Source of the DNA: JAHFUA01 sp963733935
GTDB taxonomy: Bacteria; Acidobacteriota; Terriglobia; Terriglobales; Acidobacteriaceae
Length of the DNA stretch: 64,000 nucleotides
Assembly: GCA_963733935.1 (NCBI GenBank)
Contig: CAVTEQ010000015.1
Location: 372,001 to 436,000, forward strand
Direction: 5' to 3'
Shown here: positions 46,016 to 53,995 of the stretch, one piece after another
Numbering within the stretch: the first letter of the stretch is position 1
Layout of the letters: each line of letters begins with the position of its first letter
Translations under genes and position numbers: made by a program
Notes under the pieces: generated by a model
What the model was told of the DNA's origin: nothing
Databases searched by the model: none
What the model saw: only the letters and a program-made list of their open reading frames with translations

Positions 46016-46645
46016 TTATTTTGAATACAGTTCGACGATCAACTGCTCATTGATCGGCAGGTTGATGTCCTCGCGCTTGGGCAAAGCCAGCACGCGTCCT
46101 TTGAAGTTGGCGCGATCGACTTCCAGCCAGGGCGCGACGCTCAAGTGGCTGGTCTGCTCCCGCAGGCCCTCCATCACGGCAAGCTTGCGGCTGTGCTCGC
46201 GCAACCCAAGCTCTTCTCCCGGCGCCACCTGGTACGACGGAATATTCACCTTCCTGCCGTTTACCTCGATGTGGCCGTGGCGCACCAGTTGCCGCGCTTG
46301 CCGCCGCGAGGTCGCGAGACCCAGACGGTAGACAACGTTGTCCAGCCGGCGCTCGAGCTGCTGCAGCAGCAATTCGCCGGTGACGCCGGGCTTGCGCGCG
46401 GCCCGCTCGAAGTAGTTCCGGAACTGCTTCTCGAGGCTGAAGTAGATGCGCTTGGTCTTCTGCTTCTCGCGCAATTGCAGGCCGTATCCGACGATCTTCG
46501 CTTTGCGGTCTTTGCCGTGCTGCCCGGGCGCGAAGTTGCGCTTCTCGATCGGGCACTTCTCAGAAAAGCACTTTGCCCCCTTGAGGAACAACTTCATTCC
46601 TTCACGGCGGCAAAGGCGGCATACTGCTCCGGTATAGCGTGCCAA
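46016..46645 (-). CDS. rpsD: 30S ribosomal protein S4
   Basis: 209 residues from TTG 46645 (ARYTGAVCRLCRREG), the standard S4 start, with GGAGG about eight bases upstream; a TTG five codons earlier overlaps that site. Zinc-binding form with CRLC and KCFSEKC in the N-terminus, then the S4 RNA-binding domain (RRLDNVVYRLGLATSRRQAR, HGHIEVNGRKVNIPSY). Primary 16S rRNA binder and, in many bacteria, translational repressor of the alpha operon. Confidence 0.97.
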   Translation of the reverse strand: MARYTGAVCRLCRREGMKLFLKGAKCFSEKCPIEKRNFAPGQHGKDRKAKIVGYGLQLREKQKTKRIYFSLEKQFRNYFERAARKPGVTGELLLQQLERRLDNVVYRLGLATSRRQARQLVRHGHIEVNGRKVNIPSYQVAPGEELGLREHSRKLAVMEGLREQTSHLSVAPWLEVDRANFKGRVLALPKREDINLPINEQLIVELYSK

Positions 46646-46713
46646 TTCTTTATCCTCCAAAATTTCTGGGCCGATCGGTTTACAGGCGTTGGCAGCCCTT
46701 CTTCCCGATCCAG

Positions 46714-46790
46714 CAATTTGTAATTGAGTAATTTGTAATTGGTGATTTGCTGAAAATTACAAATCACCAATCACAAATTACAAATTCCTA
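46714..46790. repeat. Near-palindromic array, word TAATTTG
   Basis: Left arm 46714-46752 and right arm 46753-46788 are near reverse complements built from TAATTTG, TAATTGG and TGATTTG units of seven to eight bases, with almost no loop. It fills the rpsK-rpsD spacer and runs straight into the TAG stop of rpsK. Confidence 0.82.
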
Positions 46791-47228
46791 CACTCGCCGT
46801 CTTTTCGGCGGCCGGCACCCGTTGTGCGGGATAGGCGTGACGTCGCGAATCTGCCTCACCTCGATGCCCGCAGCGGCGAGGGCGCGGATAGCCGACTCGC
46901 GGCCGGATCCCGGTCCGCTCACGCGCACTTCAACCGATCGCAGCCCGTGCTCGCGCGCCATGTTGGCGGCGTTCATGGCGGCCTGCTGCGCGGCAAACGG
47001 CGTCCCCTTGCGGCTGCCGCGGAATCCCAGCGAGCCCGAGCTCTTCCACGACAGCACCCGCCCCTCGGTGTCGGTGATGGTCACAATGGTGTTGTTGAAG
47101 GACGCCTGAATGTGCGCCACTCCAAACGGAACGTTCTTGCGTTCCTTGCGCTTGAACTGCTTGCGCTTGCCTTTTTTCGCCGGCGCCTCGGTGCTGCCGG
47201 CGGCTCCTGCTGCGGGTGTCTTCGCCAT
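46788..47228 (-). CDS. rpsK: 30S ribosomal protein S11
   Basis: 146 residues, longer than E. coli (129) owing to an Ala/Lys-rich N-terminus (PAAGAAGSTEAPAKKGKRK). Core: VPFGVAHIQASFNNTIVTIT, SSGSLGFRGSRKGTPFAAQQ, and GPGSGRESAIRAL, ending TPIPHNGCRPPKRRRV. S11 sits on the platform and contacts mRNA near the E site. Starts 16 bases after rpsM. Confidence 0.97.
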   Translation of the reverse strand: MAKTPAAGAAGSTEAPAKKGKRKQFKRKERKNVPFGVAHIQASFNNTIVTITDTEGRVLSWKSSGSLGFRGSRKGTPFAAQQAAMNAANMAREHGLRSVEVRVSGPGSGRESAIRALAAAGIEVRQIRDVTPIPHNGCRPPKRRRV

Positions 47229-47243
47229 GTGTATTCCAGTCGA

Positions 47244-47630
47244 CTACGTTTTGGCCGCGGACTTCTTCTTCTGTGCCACCGTGCCCCGGCGCGGCCCTTT
47301 GCGGGTACGCGCATTGGTATGCGTGCGCTGGCCGCGGACCGGCAAGCCGCGGCGATGACGATGCCCGCGGTAAGAGCCGATCTCGATCAGCCGCTTGATG
47401 TGCATCTGCGTGTCTTTGCGCAGGTCGCCCTCGACGCCACCCTCGCTCTCGATGATCTGGCGAATGCGGTTGACTTCTTCGTCGTTGAGGTCCTGCACCT
47501 TCTTCACGGGCTCCACGCTCGCCTGCGCCACGATGCGGCGGGCGCGCGGCTGGCCGATGCCGTAGATATAGGTCAGCGCGATTTCAATGTGCTTCTGGCG
47601 CGGCAGATCCACGCCGGCAATGCGTGCCAT
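47244..47630 (-). CDS. rpsM: 30S ribosomal protein S13
   Basis: 128 residues from ATG 47630 (MARIAGVDLPRQKHIEIALT), the standard start; the upstream frame lies in a repeat. Helix-hairpin-helix IYGIGQPRARRI, middle GVEGDLRKDTQMHIKRLIEI and basic tail GQRTHTNARTRKGPRRG. Head protein of the 30S subunit that contacts P-site tRNA. Confidence 0.97.
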   Translation of the reverse strand: MARIAGVDLPRQKHIEIALTYIYGIGQPRARRIVAQASVEPVKKVQDLNDEEVNRIRQIIESEGGVEGDLRKDTQMHIKRLIEIGSYRGHRHRRGLPVRGQRTHTNARTRKGPRRGTVAQKKKSAAKT

Positions 47631-47648
47631 GGTTAACCTCTGCTTCGA

Positions 47649-47719
47649 TGTACCGCCGGCATCTTGCCGGCTGTCTTGCGGGCCCACACCAGGCCTGCCG
47701 CCGAGACGGCGGCGCTACC
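47649..47719. repeat. Triloop hairpin element, copy between rpmJ and rpsM
   Basis: First hairpin GCCGGCA/TCT/TGCCGGC (47655-47671) and last GCCGCCG/AGA/CGGCGGC (47697-47713) are perfect; the two middle hairpins are replaced by an imperfect GGCC-based one. The right end (GGCGCTACC) contains the TAG stop codon of rpmJ. Confidence 0.8.
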
Positions 47720-47828
47720 CTTGCCTCTGTTTGTGCTTCGAGTTCTCGCAGATCACCCGCACCACCCCGCGGCGGCGGATGACCTTGCACTTATCGCAAA
47801 TCTTTTTGACCGATGCGCGTACTTTCAT
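47715..47828 (-). CDS. rpmJ: 50S ribosomal protein L36
   Basis: 37 residues: MKVRASVKKICDKC at the start, VIRRRGVVRVIC, then ENSKHKQRQG. The zinc ribbon of Cys-x2-Cys-x12-Cys-x4-His is complete, so this is the C+ (zinc) form. Between infA and rpsM as in the usual cluster. Its stop codon is supplied by the hairpin element downstream. Confidence 0.95.
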   Translation of the reverse strand: MKVRASVKKICDKCKVIRRRGVVRVICENSKHKQRQG

Positions 47829-47834
47829 AAGAAA

Positions 47835-47872
47835 CCAGTCGCCAGTAGCCGGTTGTCAGTTGTCAGTTCCAA
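47835..47872. repeat. Heptamer array, word CCAGTNG / TCAGTTG
   Basis: Five heptamers in phase: CCAGTCG, CCAGTAG, CCGGTTG, TCAGTTG, and TCAGTTC. It begins about seven bases from the infA stop and fills the infA-rpmJ spacer. Confidence 0.78.
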
Positions 47873-47878
47873 AACCGG

Positions 47879-48100
47879 TTATTTATACCGATAAACGATC
47901 CGCCCGCGCGTCAGATCATAGGGCGACAGCTCCACCGCGACCTTGTCGCCCGGCAGGATGCGGATGAAATTCTTGCGCATCCTTCCCGAGACGTGCGCGA
48001 GCACCTGATGCTTGCCATTTTCCAGTTCCACCCGGAACAAGGCGTTGGGCAACGGCTCGATCACCGTCGCCATGACCTCAATCGCGTCTTCTTTACTCAT
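47879..48100 (-). CDS. infA: Translation initiation factor IF-1
   Basis: 73 residues, the normal size. S1/OB fold with SKEDAIEVMATVIEPLPNAL, FRVELENGKHQVLAHVSGRM, RILPGDKVAVELSPYDLTRG and the final RIVYRYK. Binds the A site of the 30S subunit during initiation. Placed between map and rpmJ. Confidence 0.97.
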   Translation of the reverse strand: MSKEDAIEVMATVIEPLPNALFRVELENGKHQVLAHVSGRMRKNFIRILPGDKVAVELSPYDLTRGRIVYRYK

Positions 48101-48160
48101 CTAACTCCGGTCGGCTGGATGCCGATTTGATGCTTGATAACGCTACAAAGAACCAAGGCC

Positions 48161-48913
48161 CTATTCCGTCAAGATCAGCGGCCCGTTCTTGGTGACGGCA
48201 ACACAGTGCTCGAAATGCGCGCTGAAGCTGCCGTCCTCGGTGACCGCCGTCCAGTTGTCCTCGAGCACGCGAGCGCCCGGTTTGCCGATGTTGACCATGG
48301 GCTCGATGGCCAGCACCATGCCTTCGCGCAGCCGCGCTCCGTGCCCGCGCATGCCGAAGTTCGGCACCTGCGGATCTTCGTGCAGCTTGGTCCCGATGCC
48401 GTGACCAACGAACTCCCGCACCACGCTAAAGCCGTGCGCCTCAACCCACTCCTGCACCGCGGCGCCAACGTCGCCCACCGCGTTGCCGATGCGAACTTTC
48501 TCGATGCCCTTGTACAGCGACTCTTCCGTCACCTTCAGCAGCTTCTCGACTTCCGGCTGAAGGCTGTCGCCGACCGCCACCGTGATGGCCGCATCACCGT
48601 AATAGCCATCCATCACCACGCCGCAATCGATGGAAACGATGTCCCCATCCTTCAGCACGCGGCGCTCCGAGGGGATCCCGTGCACAATCTCCTGGTTCAC
48701 CGACGTGCACAACACACAGGGATAATCGTAATACCCCTTGAAGGCGGGCTTGGCGCCCAGCTCTTCGATCTTCCGCACCGCCGCCAGTTCCAGGTCCATG
48801 GTGGTGATGCCCGGCTTCACCATGGCCCGCACCGTGTCCAGCACCTGGCGCACGACGTGGCCGCTCTGGCGCATCTTCTCCAGCTCGGTGGCTGATTTAC
48901 ACACGATCGCCAT
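48161..48913 (-). CDS. map: Methionine aminopeptidase, type I
   Basis: 250 residues from ATG 48913 (MAIVCKSATELEKMRQSGHV), 17 bases inside the end of adk. Removes N-terminal Met from nascent proteins. Di-metal ligands: Asp in IVSIDCGVVMDGYYGDAAIT, His in FVGHGIGTKLHEDPQVPNFG, Glu in GMVLAIEPMVN, and the last Glu near FSAHFEHCVAVT. The overlap with adk suggests translational coupling. Confidence 0.96.
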   Translation of the reverse strand: MAIVCKSATELEKMRQSGHVVRQVLDTVRAMVKPGITTMDLELAAVRKIEELGAKPAFKGYYDYPCVLCTSVNQEIVHGIPSERRVLKDGDIVSIDCGVVMDGYYGDAAITVAVGDSLQPEVEKLLKVTEESLYKGIEKVRIGNAVGDVGAAVQEWVEAHGFSVVREFVGHGIGTKLHEDPQVPNFGMRGHGARLREGMVLAIEPMVNIGKPGARVLEDNWTAVTEDGSFSAHFEHCVAVTKNGPLILTE

Positions 48914-49610
48914 TTTCGATCGCCCGAAACGCCTCCGCCGTAACCTGCTCCGGAGCCTGGTCGCCATCGACTTCATGCAGCCGCCCCTGGCGACGGTAAT
49001 AGTCGATCAACGGCAGCGTCTGGCGCTCGTAGGCCTTAAGGCGTTCGGCGATAACTTCCTCGGAATCGTCCTTGCGCGTCACCAGCTTGGAGCCATCGAC
49101 ATCGCAGGTATCGGCGACGCGGGGAGGCTGGAAGTGAACGTTGTAGATCCTTCCACAGGTGGGACAAGTACGGCGCCCCGTCAGGCGGCGCAGCAGTTGA
49201 TTATAGCCAACCCGGATGTTCACCACAACCGGCGGCGTGCTACAGCGCTTCTCGAAGAACTCGCCCTGGAGCAGAGTATCCAGCCATTCGGCCTGAGCAA
49301 CCGTGCGCGGAAACCCGTCCAGGATGAAACCCGGCTCGCAGTCGGCATCCCGCAGCCGCTCTGCCACCATGTCGCAGACCAACTGATCGGGGACCAGCTC
49401 CCCTTTATCCATGAATGCCTTGGCCTTCTTGCCCAGCTCGGTGCCGCGGGCCACGTTGTCGCGCAGCAGGTCGCCGGTAGAAATCTGCGGCACACCGTAG
49501 CGCTGCATGATCAGCTTGGCCTGGGTGCCCTTGCCCGCTCCCGGCGCTCCCAGCAGAATCACCGGACCAATCTTGGTCTTCACGGCCGTGGTGGCAACTT
49601 TCTTATCCAT
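48897..49610 (-). CDS. adk: Adenylate kinase
   Basis: 237 residues from ATG 49610, overlapping the secY stop as TAATG. P-loop LLGAPGAGKGTQA, NMP-binding STGDLLRDNVARGTELG and FILDGFPRTVAQAEWL. The long-type LID carries a zinc site CPTCGRIYN with the second half DTCDVDG (Cys, Cys, Cys, Asp). Interconverts ATP, AMP and ADP. Conserved neighbour of secY and map. Confidence 0.96.
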   Translation of the reverse strand: MDKKVATTAVKTKIGPVILLGAPGAGKGTQAKLIMQRYGVPQISTGDLLRDNVARGTELGKKAKAFMDKGELVPDQLVCDMVAERLRDADCEPGFILDGFPRTVAQAEWLDTLLQGEFFEKRCSTPPVVVNIRVGYNQLLRRLTGRRTCPTCGRIYNVHFQPPRVADTCDVDGSKLVTRKDDSEEVIAERLKAYERQTLPLIDYYRRQGRLHEVDGDQAPEQVTAEAFRAIENGDRV

Positions 49611-51007
49611 TACCAAGCTCTTCTTCCCCGGATTCTGCCGCTGCGGGGCGTAAAGCCGTCATAGTGGCGCATGATGAGCTGCGCCTCGACCTGCTGCACC
49701 GTATCCATGGCTACGCCGACGACGATCAGCAGCGATGTGCCGCCAAAGTAAAAAGTCACGCCTAACCCGTTAGTCATCCATGCCGGCAGCCTTTCGAAAA
49801 ACGTTCCCAGCGCGCCCGGCAGATGATTCAGGTGGATGCCCGCGATCATCCACTCGGGGATGAACGAGATCAGGATCAGGTACAACGCGCCCACCAGGGT
49901 GATGCGCGTCAGGATGTCATTGATGTGGTCGGCGGTGCGTTTGCCCGGACGGATGCCAGGGATGAATCCGCCGTACTTGCGCATGTTGTCCGCTACTTCG
50001 CTCGGGTTGAAGATGATGGACACGTAGAAGTACGCGAAGAAGATGATCCCCACCGCATACAGGAAGGTGTAGAGAGGCTCGCCCCATCCCAGCGCTCGGA
50101 GCAAGGGCCCGAAGAAGCGGTTGTCGCGAAAGGCAAACAGCGCCGTCTGCGGGAAGGTCAAGATCGACGAGGCAAAGATGATCGGCATCACGCCGCCGGA
50201 GTTCACCCGCATCGGCAGGTGGGTGGATTGGCCGCCCATCACCTTGCGCCCGACCACGCGCTTGGCATACTGCACCGGGATGCGGCGCTCGCTTCGCTCC
50301 ACGTAGACGATGAAGGCCACGATTGCGACCATCAACGCCACCAGCAGCACGATAGCCAGTGCCGTGAATGATCCCCAGGCATCCGTGCGGGCCTTGTCCG
50401 CCAGTTCGGCGACACCGCGCGGCAGGCCGACGACGATCCCGGTAAAGATGAGCAACGACATGCCGTTGCCCACGCCGCGGTCGGTGATCTCCTCGCCCAG
50501 CCACATCACGAAGATGCTGCCGGCGGTCAGCGTGATCACCGTCAAAATGATGAACGCAGGCCCAGGATTGGTGACAAACGCAGCCCCGCCCGAGGTGGAC
50601 TTCTGCAGCGTCATGGCGATGCCGAGCGACTGCATGGCCGACAGCGCCACCGTCAGGTATCGCGTCCACTGCGTGATCTTCTTGCGTCCCAGCTCGCCTT
50701 CCTTCTGCAGCTTGGCCAGCGGCTCATATACGACCGTCAGCAACTGCAGAATGATGGACGCCGTAATGTACGGCATGATGCCCAGCGCGAAGATGGTGAG
50801 CCGGCGCAACTGGCCGCCGCTGAACAGGTCGATGAACCCGAGGAACGTGCCGCGGTTCTGCTCGAAGAACTGCTGCAGCAGGTCAGCGTTAATGCCCGGG
50901 GTGGGAATGTGGCCGCCCAGGCGGTACACCGCCAGCAGACCTAGCGTGAACAGGACCCGTTTGCGCAGGTCGGGAATGCGGAAGATGTTGGTGAACTTCT
51001 CTAACAT
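49610..51007 (-). CDS. secY: Protein translocase subunit SecY
   Basis: 465 residues with ten transmembrane helices. Marks: RLGGHIPTPGINADLLQQFF, the plug and first loop GGQLRRLTIFALGIMPYITA, MWLGEEITDRGVGNGMSLLI and GFIPGIRPGKRTADHINDIL near the C-terminal gate. Forms the channel for Sec export with SecE and SecG. It follows rplO after an 85-base spacer that holds a palindrome and precedes adk. Confidence 0.97.
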   Translation of the reverse strand: MLEKFTNIFRIPDLRKRVLFTLGLLAVYRLGGHIPTPGINADLLQQFFEQNRGTFLGFIDLFSGGQLRRLTIFALGIMPYITASIILQLLTVVYEPLAKLQKEGELGRKKITQWTRYLTVALSAMQSLGIAMTLQKSTSGGAAFVTNPGPAFIILTVITLTAGSIFVMWLGEEITDRGVGNGMSLLIFTGIVVGLPRGVAELADKARTDAWGSFTALAIVLLVALMVAIVAFIVYVERSERRIPVQYAKRVVGRKVMGGQSTHLPMRVNSGGVMPIIFASSILTFPQTALFAFRDNRFFGPLLRALGWGEPLYTFLYAVGIIFFAYFYVSIIFNPSEVADNMRKYGGFIPGIRPGKRTADHINDILTRITLVGALYLILISFIPEWMIAGIHLNHLPGALGTFFERLPAWMTNGLGVTFYFGGTSLLIVVGVAMDTVQQVEAQLIMRHYDGFTPRSGRIRGRRAW

Positions 51008-51011
51008 GTCG

Positions 51012-51092
51012 GTCCTGCCCTAGGTCCCTCGCTCTGCTCGGGATTTCGCCGGCGGGCTCCCGCTTCGCTCACGCCCGCCAAGCGGCTCAACA
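51012..51092. repeat. GGCGGGC palindrome between rplO and secY
   Basis: GGCGGGC and GCCCGCC (7 bp) enclose TCCCGCTTCGCTCAC, next to TCCCTCGCTCTGCTCGGGAT, a second weaker stem. The whole spacer is occupied by these units. Similar words are widespread in related genomes, but only one copy is in this window. Confidence 0.6.
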
Positions 51093-51530
51093 TTACGCCA
51101 CTACCTCTGCCTTGCCCCCGGCTTTGCCGATCTTCTCCTGGGCCGACTTGGAAAACTTGTGGGCCTGCACGGTAATGGCGGTCTTGAGCTCGCCATCGCC
51201 GAGAATCTTGACCAGGTCGCGCTTGCCCGCCAGGCCGGCCTTGCGCAGCAGTTCCAGCGTCACCGTGGATTCGCCCAGGGCGGCGATGCGGTCCAGGTTC
51301 ACTACCGCATATTCCTGCTTGAAGATGTTGGTGAAGCCGCGCTTGGGCAGGCGGCGGTGCAAAGGCATCTGTCCGCCTTCAAAGCCGCGCATCATGCGCG
51401 AACCCGAGCGCGAACGCTGTCCTTTGTGGCCGCGGGTCGAGGTCTTGCCCATGCCGGAACCCATGCCCCGGCCCACACGCTTGCGCTTTTCCGACGCCCG
51501 CTTCGGTGCTCGAATAGTCGATAGATTCAT
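51093..51530 (-). CDS. rplO: 50S ribosomal protein L15
   Basis: 145 residues. Start NLSTIRAPKRASEKRKRVGR, the glycine-rich loop GMGKTSTRGHKGQRSRSG, then FEGGQMPLHRRLPKRGF and the C-terminal KAGLAGKRDLVKILGDGEL. Late assembly protein of the 50S subunit. Between rpmD and secY. Confidence 0.97.
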   Translation of the reverse strand: MNLSTIRAPKRASEKRKRVGRGMGSGMGKTSTRGHKGQRSRSGSRMMRGFEGGQMPLHRRLPKRGFTNIFKQEYAVVNLDRIAALGESTVTLELLRKAGLAGKRDLVKILGDGELKTAITVQAHKFSKSAQEKIGKAGGKAEVVA

Positions 51531-51546
51531 GTCAGTTATCCGTCGC

Positions 51547-51738
51547 TCATTGCCCGTTCAAAATCGCGACCAGGTGCGGCACCTTGGCCACCATGCCGCG
51601 GATGGACGGCGTGTCCTCGCGCTCGATCACCTGGTTGAGCCGGGTAAAGCCCAGGCCTTTCACCACCAGCTTGTGCTTGGTGGGCGTGGCGATAGCCGAG
51701 CGCACCCACTGCAAGCGGAGCATTTTCTTCGCCGCCAT
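51547..51738 (-). CDS. rpmD: 50S ribosomal protein L30
   Basis: 63 residues, usual size. LRLQWVRSAIATPTKHKLVV, KGLGFTRLNQVIEREDTPSI and GMVAKVPHLVAIL fit L30. Four bases downstream of rpsE. Confidence 0.96.
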   Translation of the reverse strand: MAAKKMLRLQWVRSAIATPTKHKLVVKGLGFTRLNQVIEREDTPSIRGMVAKVPHLVAILNGQ

Positions 51739-51741
51739 GGC

Positions 51742-52251
51742 TTACAACTCCTCCTGGGTCTTGCCGCGCATCGCGGCCACTTCCTTGCGGTCGCGCAATT
51801 TAATGAGCGCGTTGAAGGTGGCTTTGATGACGTTGTGCGGGTTGGTGGTGCCGATCGACTTGGTCAGCACGTTCTGGATACCCGCCGAGGTCATCACCGC
51901 GCGCACCGCGCCCCCGGCGATCACGCCGGTGCCTTCCGGCGCCGGCTTCAGCAGCACCATCCCCGAGCCGAACCGGCCCAGCACCGCGTGCGGGATGGTG
52001 GTTTGCCTGAGGTTCACCCGCACCAGGTTCTTCTTGGCCGATTCGATGCCTTTGCGGATCGCCTGCGGCACTTCCTTGGCTTTGCCGGAACCGTATCCCA
52101 CCACCGCCGCGCTGGGATCGCCCACCACCACCAGCGCGGCGAAGGACAGGTTCTTGCCGCCCTTGACCACCTTGGTCACGCGGTTGATGGAGACCACCTG
52201 GTCCTTCAACTGGTACTGTCCGGCGTCGAGTCTCTTTTTCGTTATTGGCAT
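51742..52251 (-). CDS. rpsE: 30S ribosomal protein S5
   Basis: 169 residues. KDQVVSINRVTKVVKGGKNL, the S5 signature FAALVVVGDPSAAVVGYGSG, and the C-terminal AGIQNVLTKSIGTTNPHNVI. Important for decoding fidelity; RNA-binding and S5_C domains are both present. Nine bases after rplR. Confidence 0.97.
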   Translation of the reverse strand: MPITKKRLDAGQYQLKDQVVSINRVTKVVKGGKNLSFAALVVVGDPSAAVVGYGSGKAKEVPQAIRKGIESAKKNLVRVNLRQTTIPHAVLGRFGSGMVLLKPAPEGTGVIAGGAVRAVMTSAGIQNVLTKSIGTTNPHNVIKATFNALIKLRDRKEVAAMRGKTQEEL

Positions 52252-52260
52252 TCTCGCTCT

Positions 52261-52641
52261 CTAAAACTTCAGTCCTGCCTCGCGCGCGGCGTCCGCCAGC
52301 GCTTTAACCCGGCCGTGATAGAGGTATCCACCGCGGTCGAAGACCACCTTGCTCACGCCCTTTTCCTTGGCGCGCTGGGCGAGGATTTTGCCGACGTCCT
52401 TGGCCACGGCCACGTTGCCGCCAGTCTTCTTCTTGGCTCCGGCTGCCGGTTTGCCGGAGCCTTCGCGAGAGTTGGCCGCGGCTACCGTCTTGCCCTCCCG
52501 GTCGTCGATCAATTGCGCGTAGATGTGGTTCAGCGAGCGGTACACGTTCAGCCGGGGACGCTCAGGGGTTCCATAAAGCTTGCGGCGAATGCGCTTGTGC
52601 ACCCGCTGCCGGACTTCGTTCTTGGCGATTTGGGGAATCAT
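52261..52641 (-). CDS. rplR: 50S ribosomal protein L18
   Basis: 126 residues. Ends VVFDRGGYLYHGRVKALADA as in all L18. Begins QRVHKRIRRKLYGTPERPRL. A Gly/Ala/Lys-rich insert (REGSGKPAAGAKKKTGGN) at about 68-85 makes it a little longer than usual. Binds 5S rRNA. A heptamer array reaches to within six bases of its ATG, leaving only AGGT as a weak ribosome binding site. Confidence 0.96.
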   Translation of the reverse strand: MIPQIAKNEVRQRVHKRIRRKLYGTPERPRLNVYRSLNHIYAQLIDDREGKTVAAANSREGSGKPAAGAKKKTGGNVAVAKDVGKILAQRAKEKGVSKVVFDRGGYLYHGRVKALADAAREAGLKF

Positions 52642-52646
52642 TTTTT

Positions 52647-52731
52647 AGTACCTAGTATCGAGTACCAAGTACCAAGCGAGTACCAGCCAAGCGCGTCGCA
52701 CTTGGTACTTGGTACTCAGCACTTGGTACTA
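52647..52731. repeat. Heptamer inverted-repeat pair, word AAGTACC
   Basis: Left arm 52647-52692: units TAGTACC, TAGTATC, GAGTACC and AAGTACC with one short slip. Right arm 52698-52731: reverse complement (CTTGGTA units, one CTCAGCA), ending in the TAG stop of rplF. Loop about six bases. The word is close to that at 22733 and 30000. Confidence 0.84.
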
Positions 52732-53268
52732 TTTGGCTCCCGTCTTTCCAACCTTCTTCTTCAATCTCTCGCCGGCGTAGCGGACACCCTTATTCTTGTA
52801 GGGATCCGGCGGACGCAGGCTGCGCATGTCGGCCGCCACCTGTCCGACCTTCTGCCGATCGATGCCGCTGACGGTCAGGCGCGTCAGCTTCTGATCGACC
52901 GCTACCTGAACGCCTTCCGGCAACGGAAACTCGATGGGATGCGAGTATCCCAGGCTGAACACCACGGTGCTCTTGCCCTTCAGTTCGGCGCGGTAGCCGA
53001 TGCCCACGATCTCCAGTTCCCGGTTCCAGCCCTTGGTTACGCCCTCGACGGCGTTGTTCAGCAGGGCTCGCGCCAGGCCGTGCACGGCGGCGTGCTGATC
53101 GTCCTGGCGTGAGGCCAGCACGTGGCCGTCCTGGCGCTCGATAGTGATGCCCTCGGGCAAATGCGTCTGGACGGTTCCCTTCGGCCCTTTCACGGCCACC
53201 GTGTTTCCCGTGACCGTGACTTCGACTCCCTTGGGAAGCTCAATCGGCTTTCTTCCAATTCGCGACAT
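52729..53268 (-). CDS. rplF: 50S ribosomal protein L6
   Basis: 179 residues. SRIGRKPIELPKGVEVTVTG at the start, two L6 folds, and the signature PPDPYKNKGVRYAGERLKKK at the end. Binds domain VI of 23S rRNA near the factor-binding centre. Its stop lies in the repeat between it and rplR. Confidence 0.97.
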   Translation of the reverse strand: MSRIGRKPIELPKGVEVTVTGNTVAVKGPKGTVQTHLPEGITIERQDGHVLASRQDDQHAAVHGLARALLNNAVEGVTKGWNRELEIVGIGYRAELKGKSTVVFSLGYSHPIEFPLPEGVQVAVDQKLTRLTVSGIDRQKVGQVAADMRSLRPPDPYKNKGVRYAGERLKKKVGKTGAK

Positions 53269-53271
53269 AAA

Positions 53272-53670
53272 TCACCAGACTTCGCACAGCAGTTCTCCGC
53301 CCACGCCTTCCTTGCGCGCCTGGCGGCCGGTCATCACGCCTTTGGGCGTGGTCAGGATGTTGATGCCCATGCCGCCCAGCACCCGCGGAATCTTGTCGTG
53401 CCCGACGTACACGCGACAGCCTGGGCGCGACACCCGAGCCACGTTGGAGATGATGGCTTCGTCGTCCGGCCCGTATTTCAGGTACACGCGCACCAGCTTG
53501 TGCCCCTGCTCTTCCGTCGCCTTATAGTTGGCAATGTAGCCCTCTTCTTTCAGGATGCGGGCCAGCTCCAGCTTCAGCTTGGAGGCAGGCACATCCACCT
53601 TCTGGTGCTTGGCGCTAATGGCGTTGCGAATGCGCGTCAGAAAATCCGCCACCGGATCGGTCAAACTCAT
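53272..53670 (-). CDS. rpsH: 30S ribosomal protein S8
   Basis: 132 residues. DPVADFLTRIRNAISAKHQK at the start, RVSRPGCRVYVGHDKIPRVL in the middle, and the end GVMTGRQARKEGVGGELLCE. Central 16S rRNA binder and, in E. coli, repressor of the spc operon. Three bases before rplF. Confidence 0.97.
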   Translation of the reverse strand: MSLTDPVADFLTRIRNAISAKHQKVDVPASKLKLELARILKEEGYIANYKATEEQGHKLVRVYLKYGPDDEAIISNVARVSRPGCRVYVGHDKIPRVLGGMGINILTTPKGVMTGRQARKEGVGGELLCEVW

Positions 53671-53683
53671 CGTTCACTTCTCC

Positions 53684-53711
53684 AGGTTCTAATTTCCAGT
53701 TTCAACTTCTG
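53684..53711. repeat. Degenerate heptamer array between rpsN and rpsH
   Basis: Four heptamers, AGGTTCT, AATTTCC, AGTTTCA and ACTTCTG, in phase and related to the AGTTTCN word at 36801. Five bases from the rpsN stop. More degenerate than the others. Confidence 0.5.
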
Positions 53712-53715
53712 CCCT

Positions 53716-53964
53716 TTACCAGGAAGACTTGGATACGCCGGGAAGCTCCCCGCGCAGCGCCAGCCCGCGAAAACACAGCCGGCACATGCCGAACTTGCGC
53801 AGATACCCCCGCGGACGCCCACAGATCTTGCAGCGGTTGTGCCGCCGCGTGGTGAACTTCGGTTTCTCCCGCTCTTGGACGGGAAGCAAGGCGTTTTTCT
53901 GCCGCGCCTGCTGCAACTCATACTCGATCTTCGCGTCCTTTACTCTCTTTGCAGTCGTTGCCAT
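53716..53964 (-). CDS. rpsN: 30S ribosomal protein S14, zinc type, with insertion
   Basis: 82 residues. Zinc ribbon RCKICGRPRGYLRKFGMCRL continuing to CF and the S14 end GELPGVSKSSW. The zinc form is normally 61 residues; here an extra stretch AKIEYELQQARQKNALLPVQ lies between the start (MATTAKRVKD) and EKPKFTTRRHNRC, so the N-terminus is about 20 residues longer. The start is firm enough since it is 31 bases after rplE and has AAGGAAAAC upstream. Confidence 0.93.
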   Translation of the reverse strand: MATTAKRVKDAKIEYELQQARQKNALLPVQEREKPKFTTRRHNRCKICGRPRGYLRKFGMCRLCFRGLALRGELPGVSKSSW

Positions 53965-53995
53965 GTTTTCCTTTTGTCCAATGAATCAATGTTCC

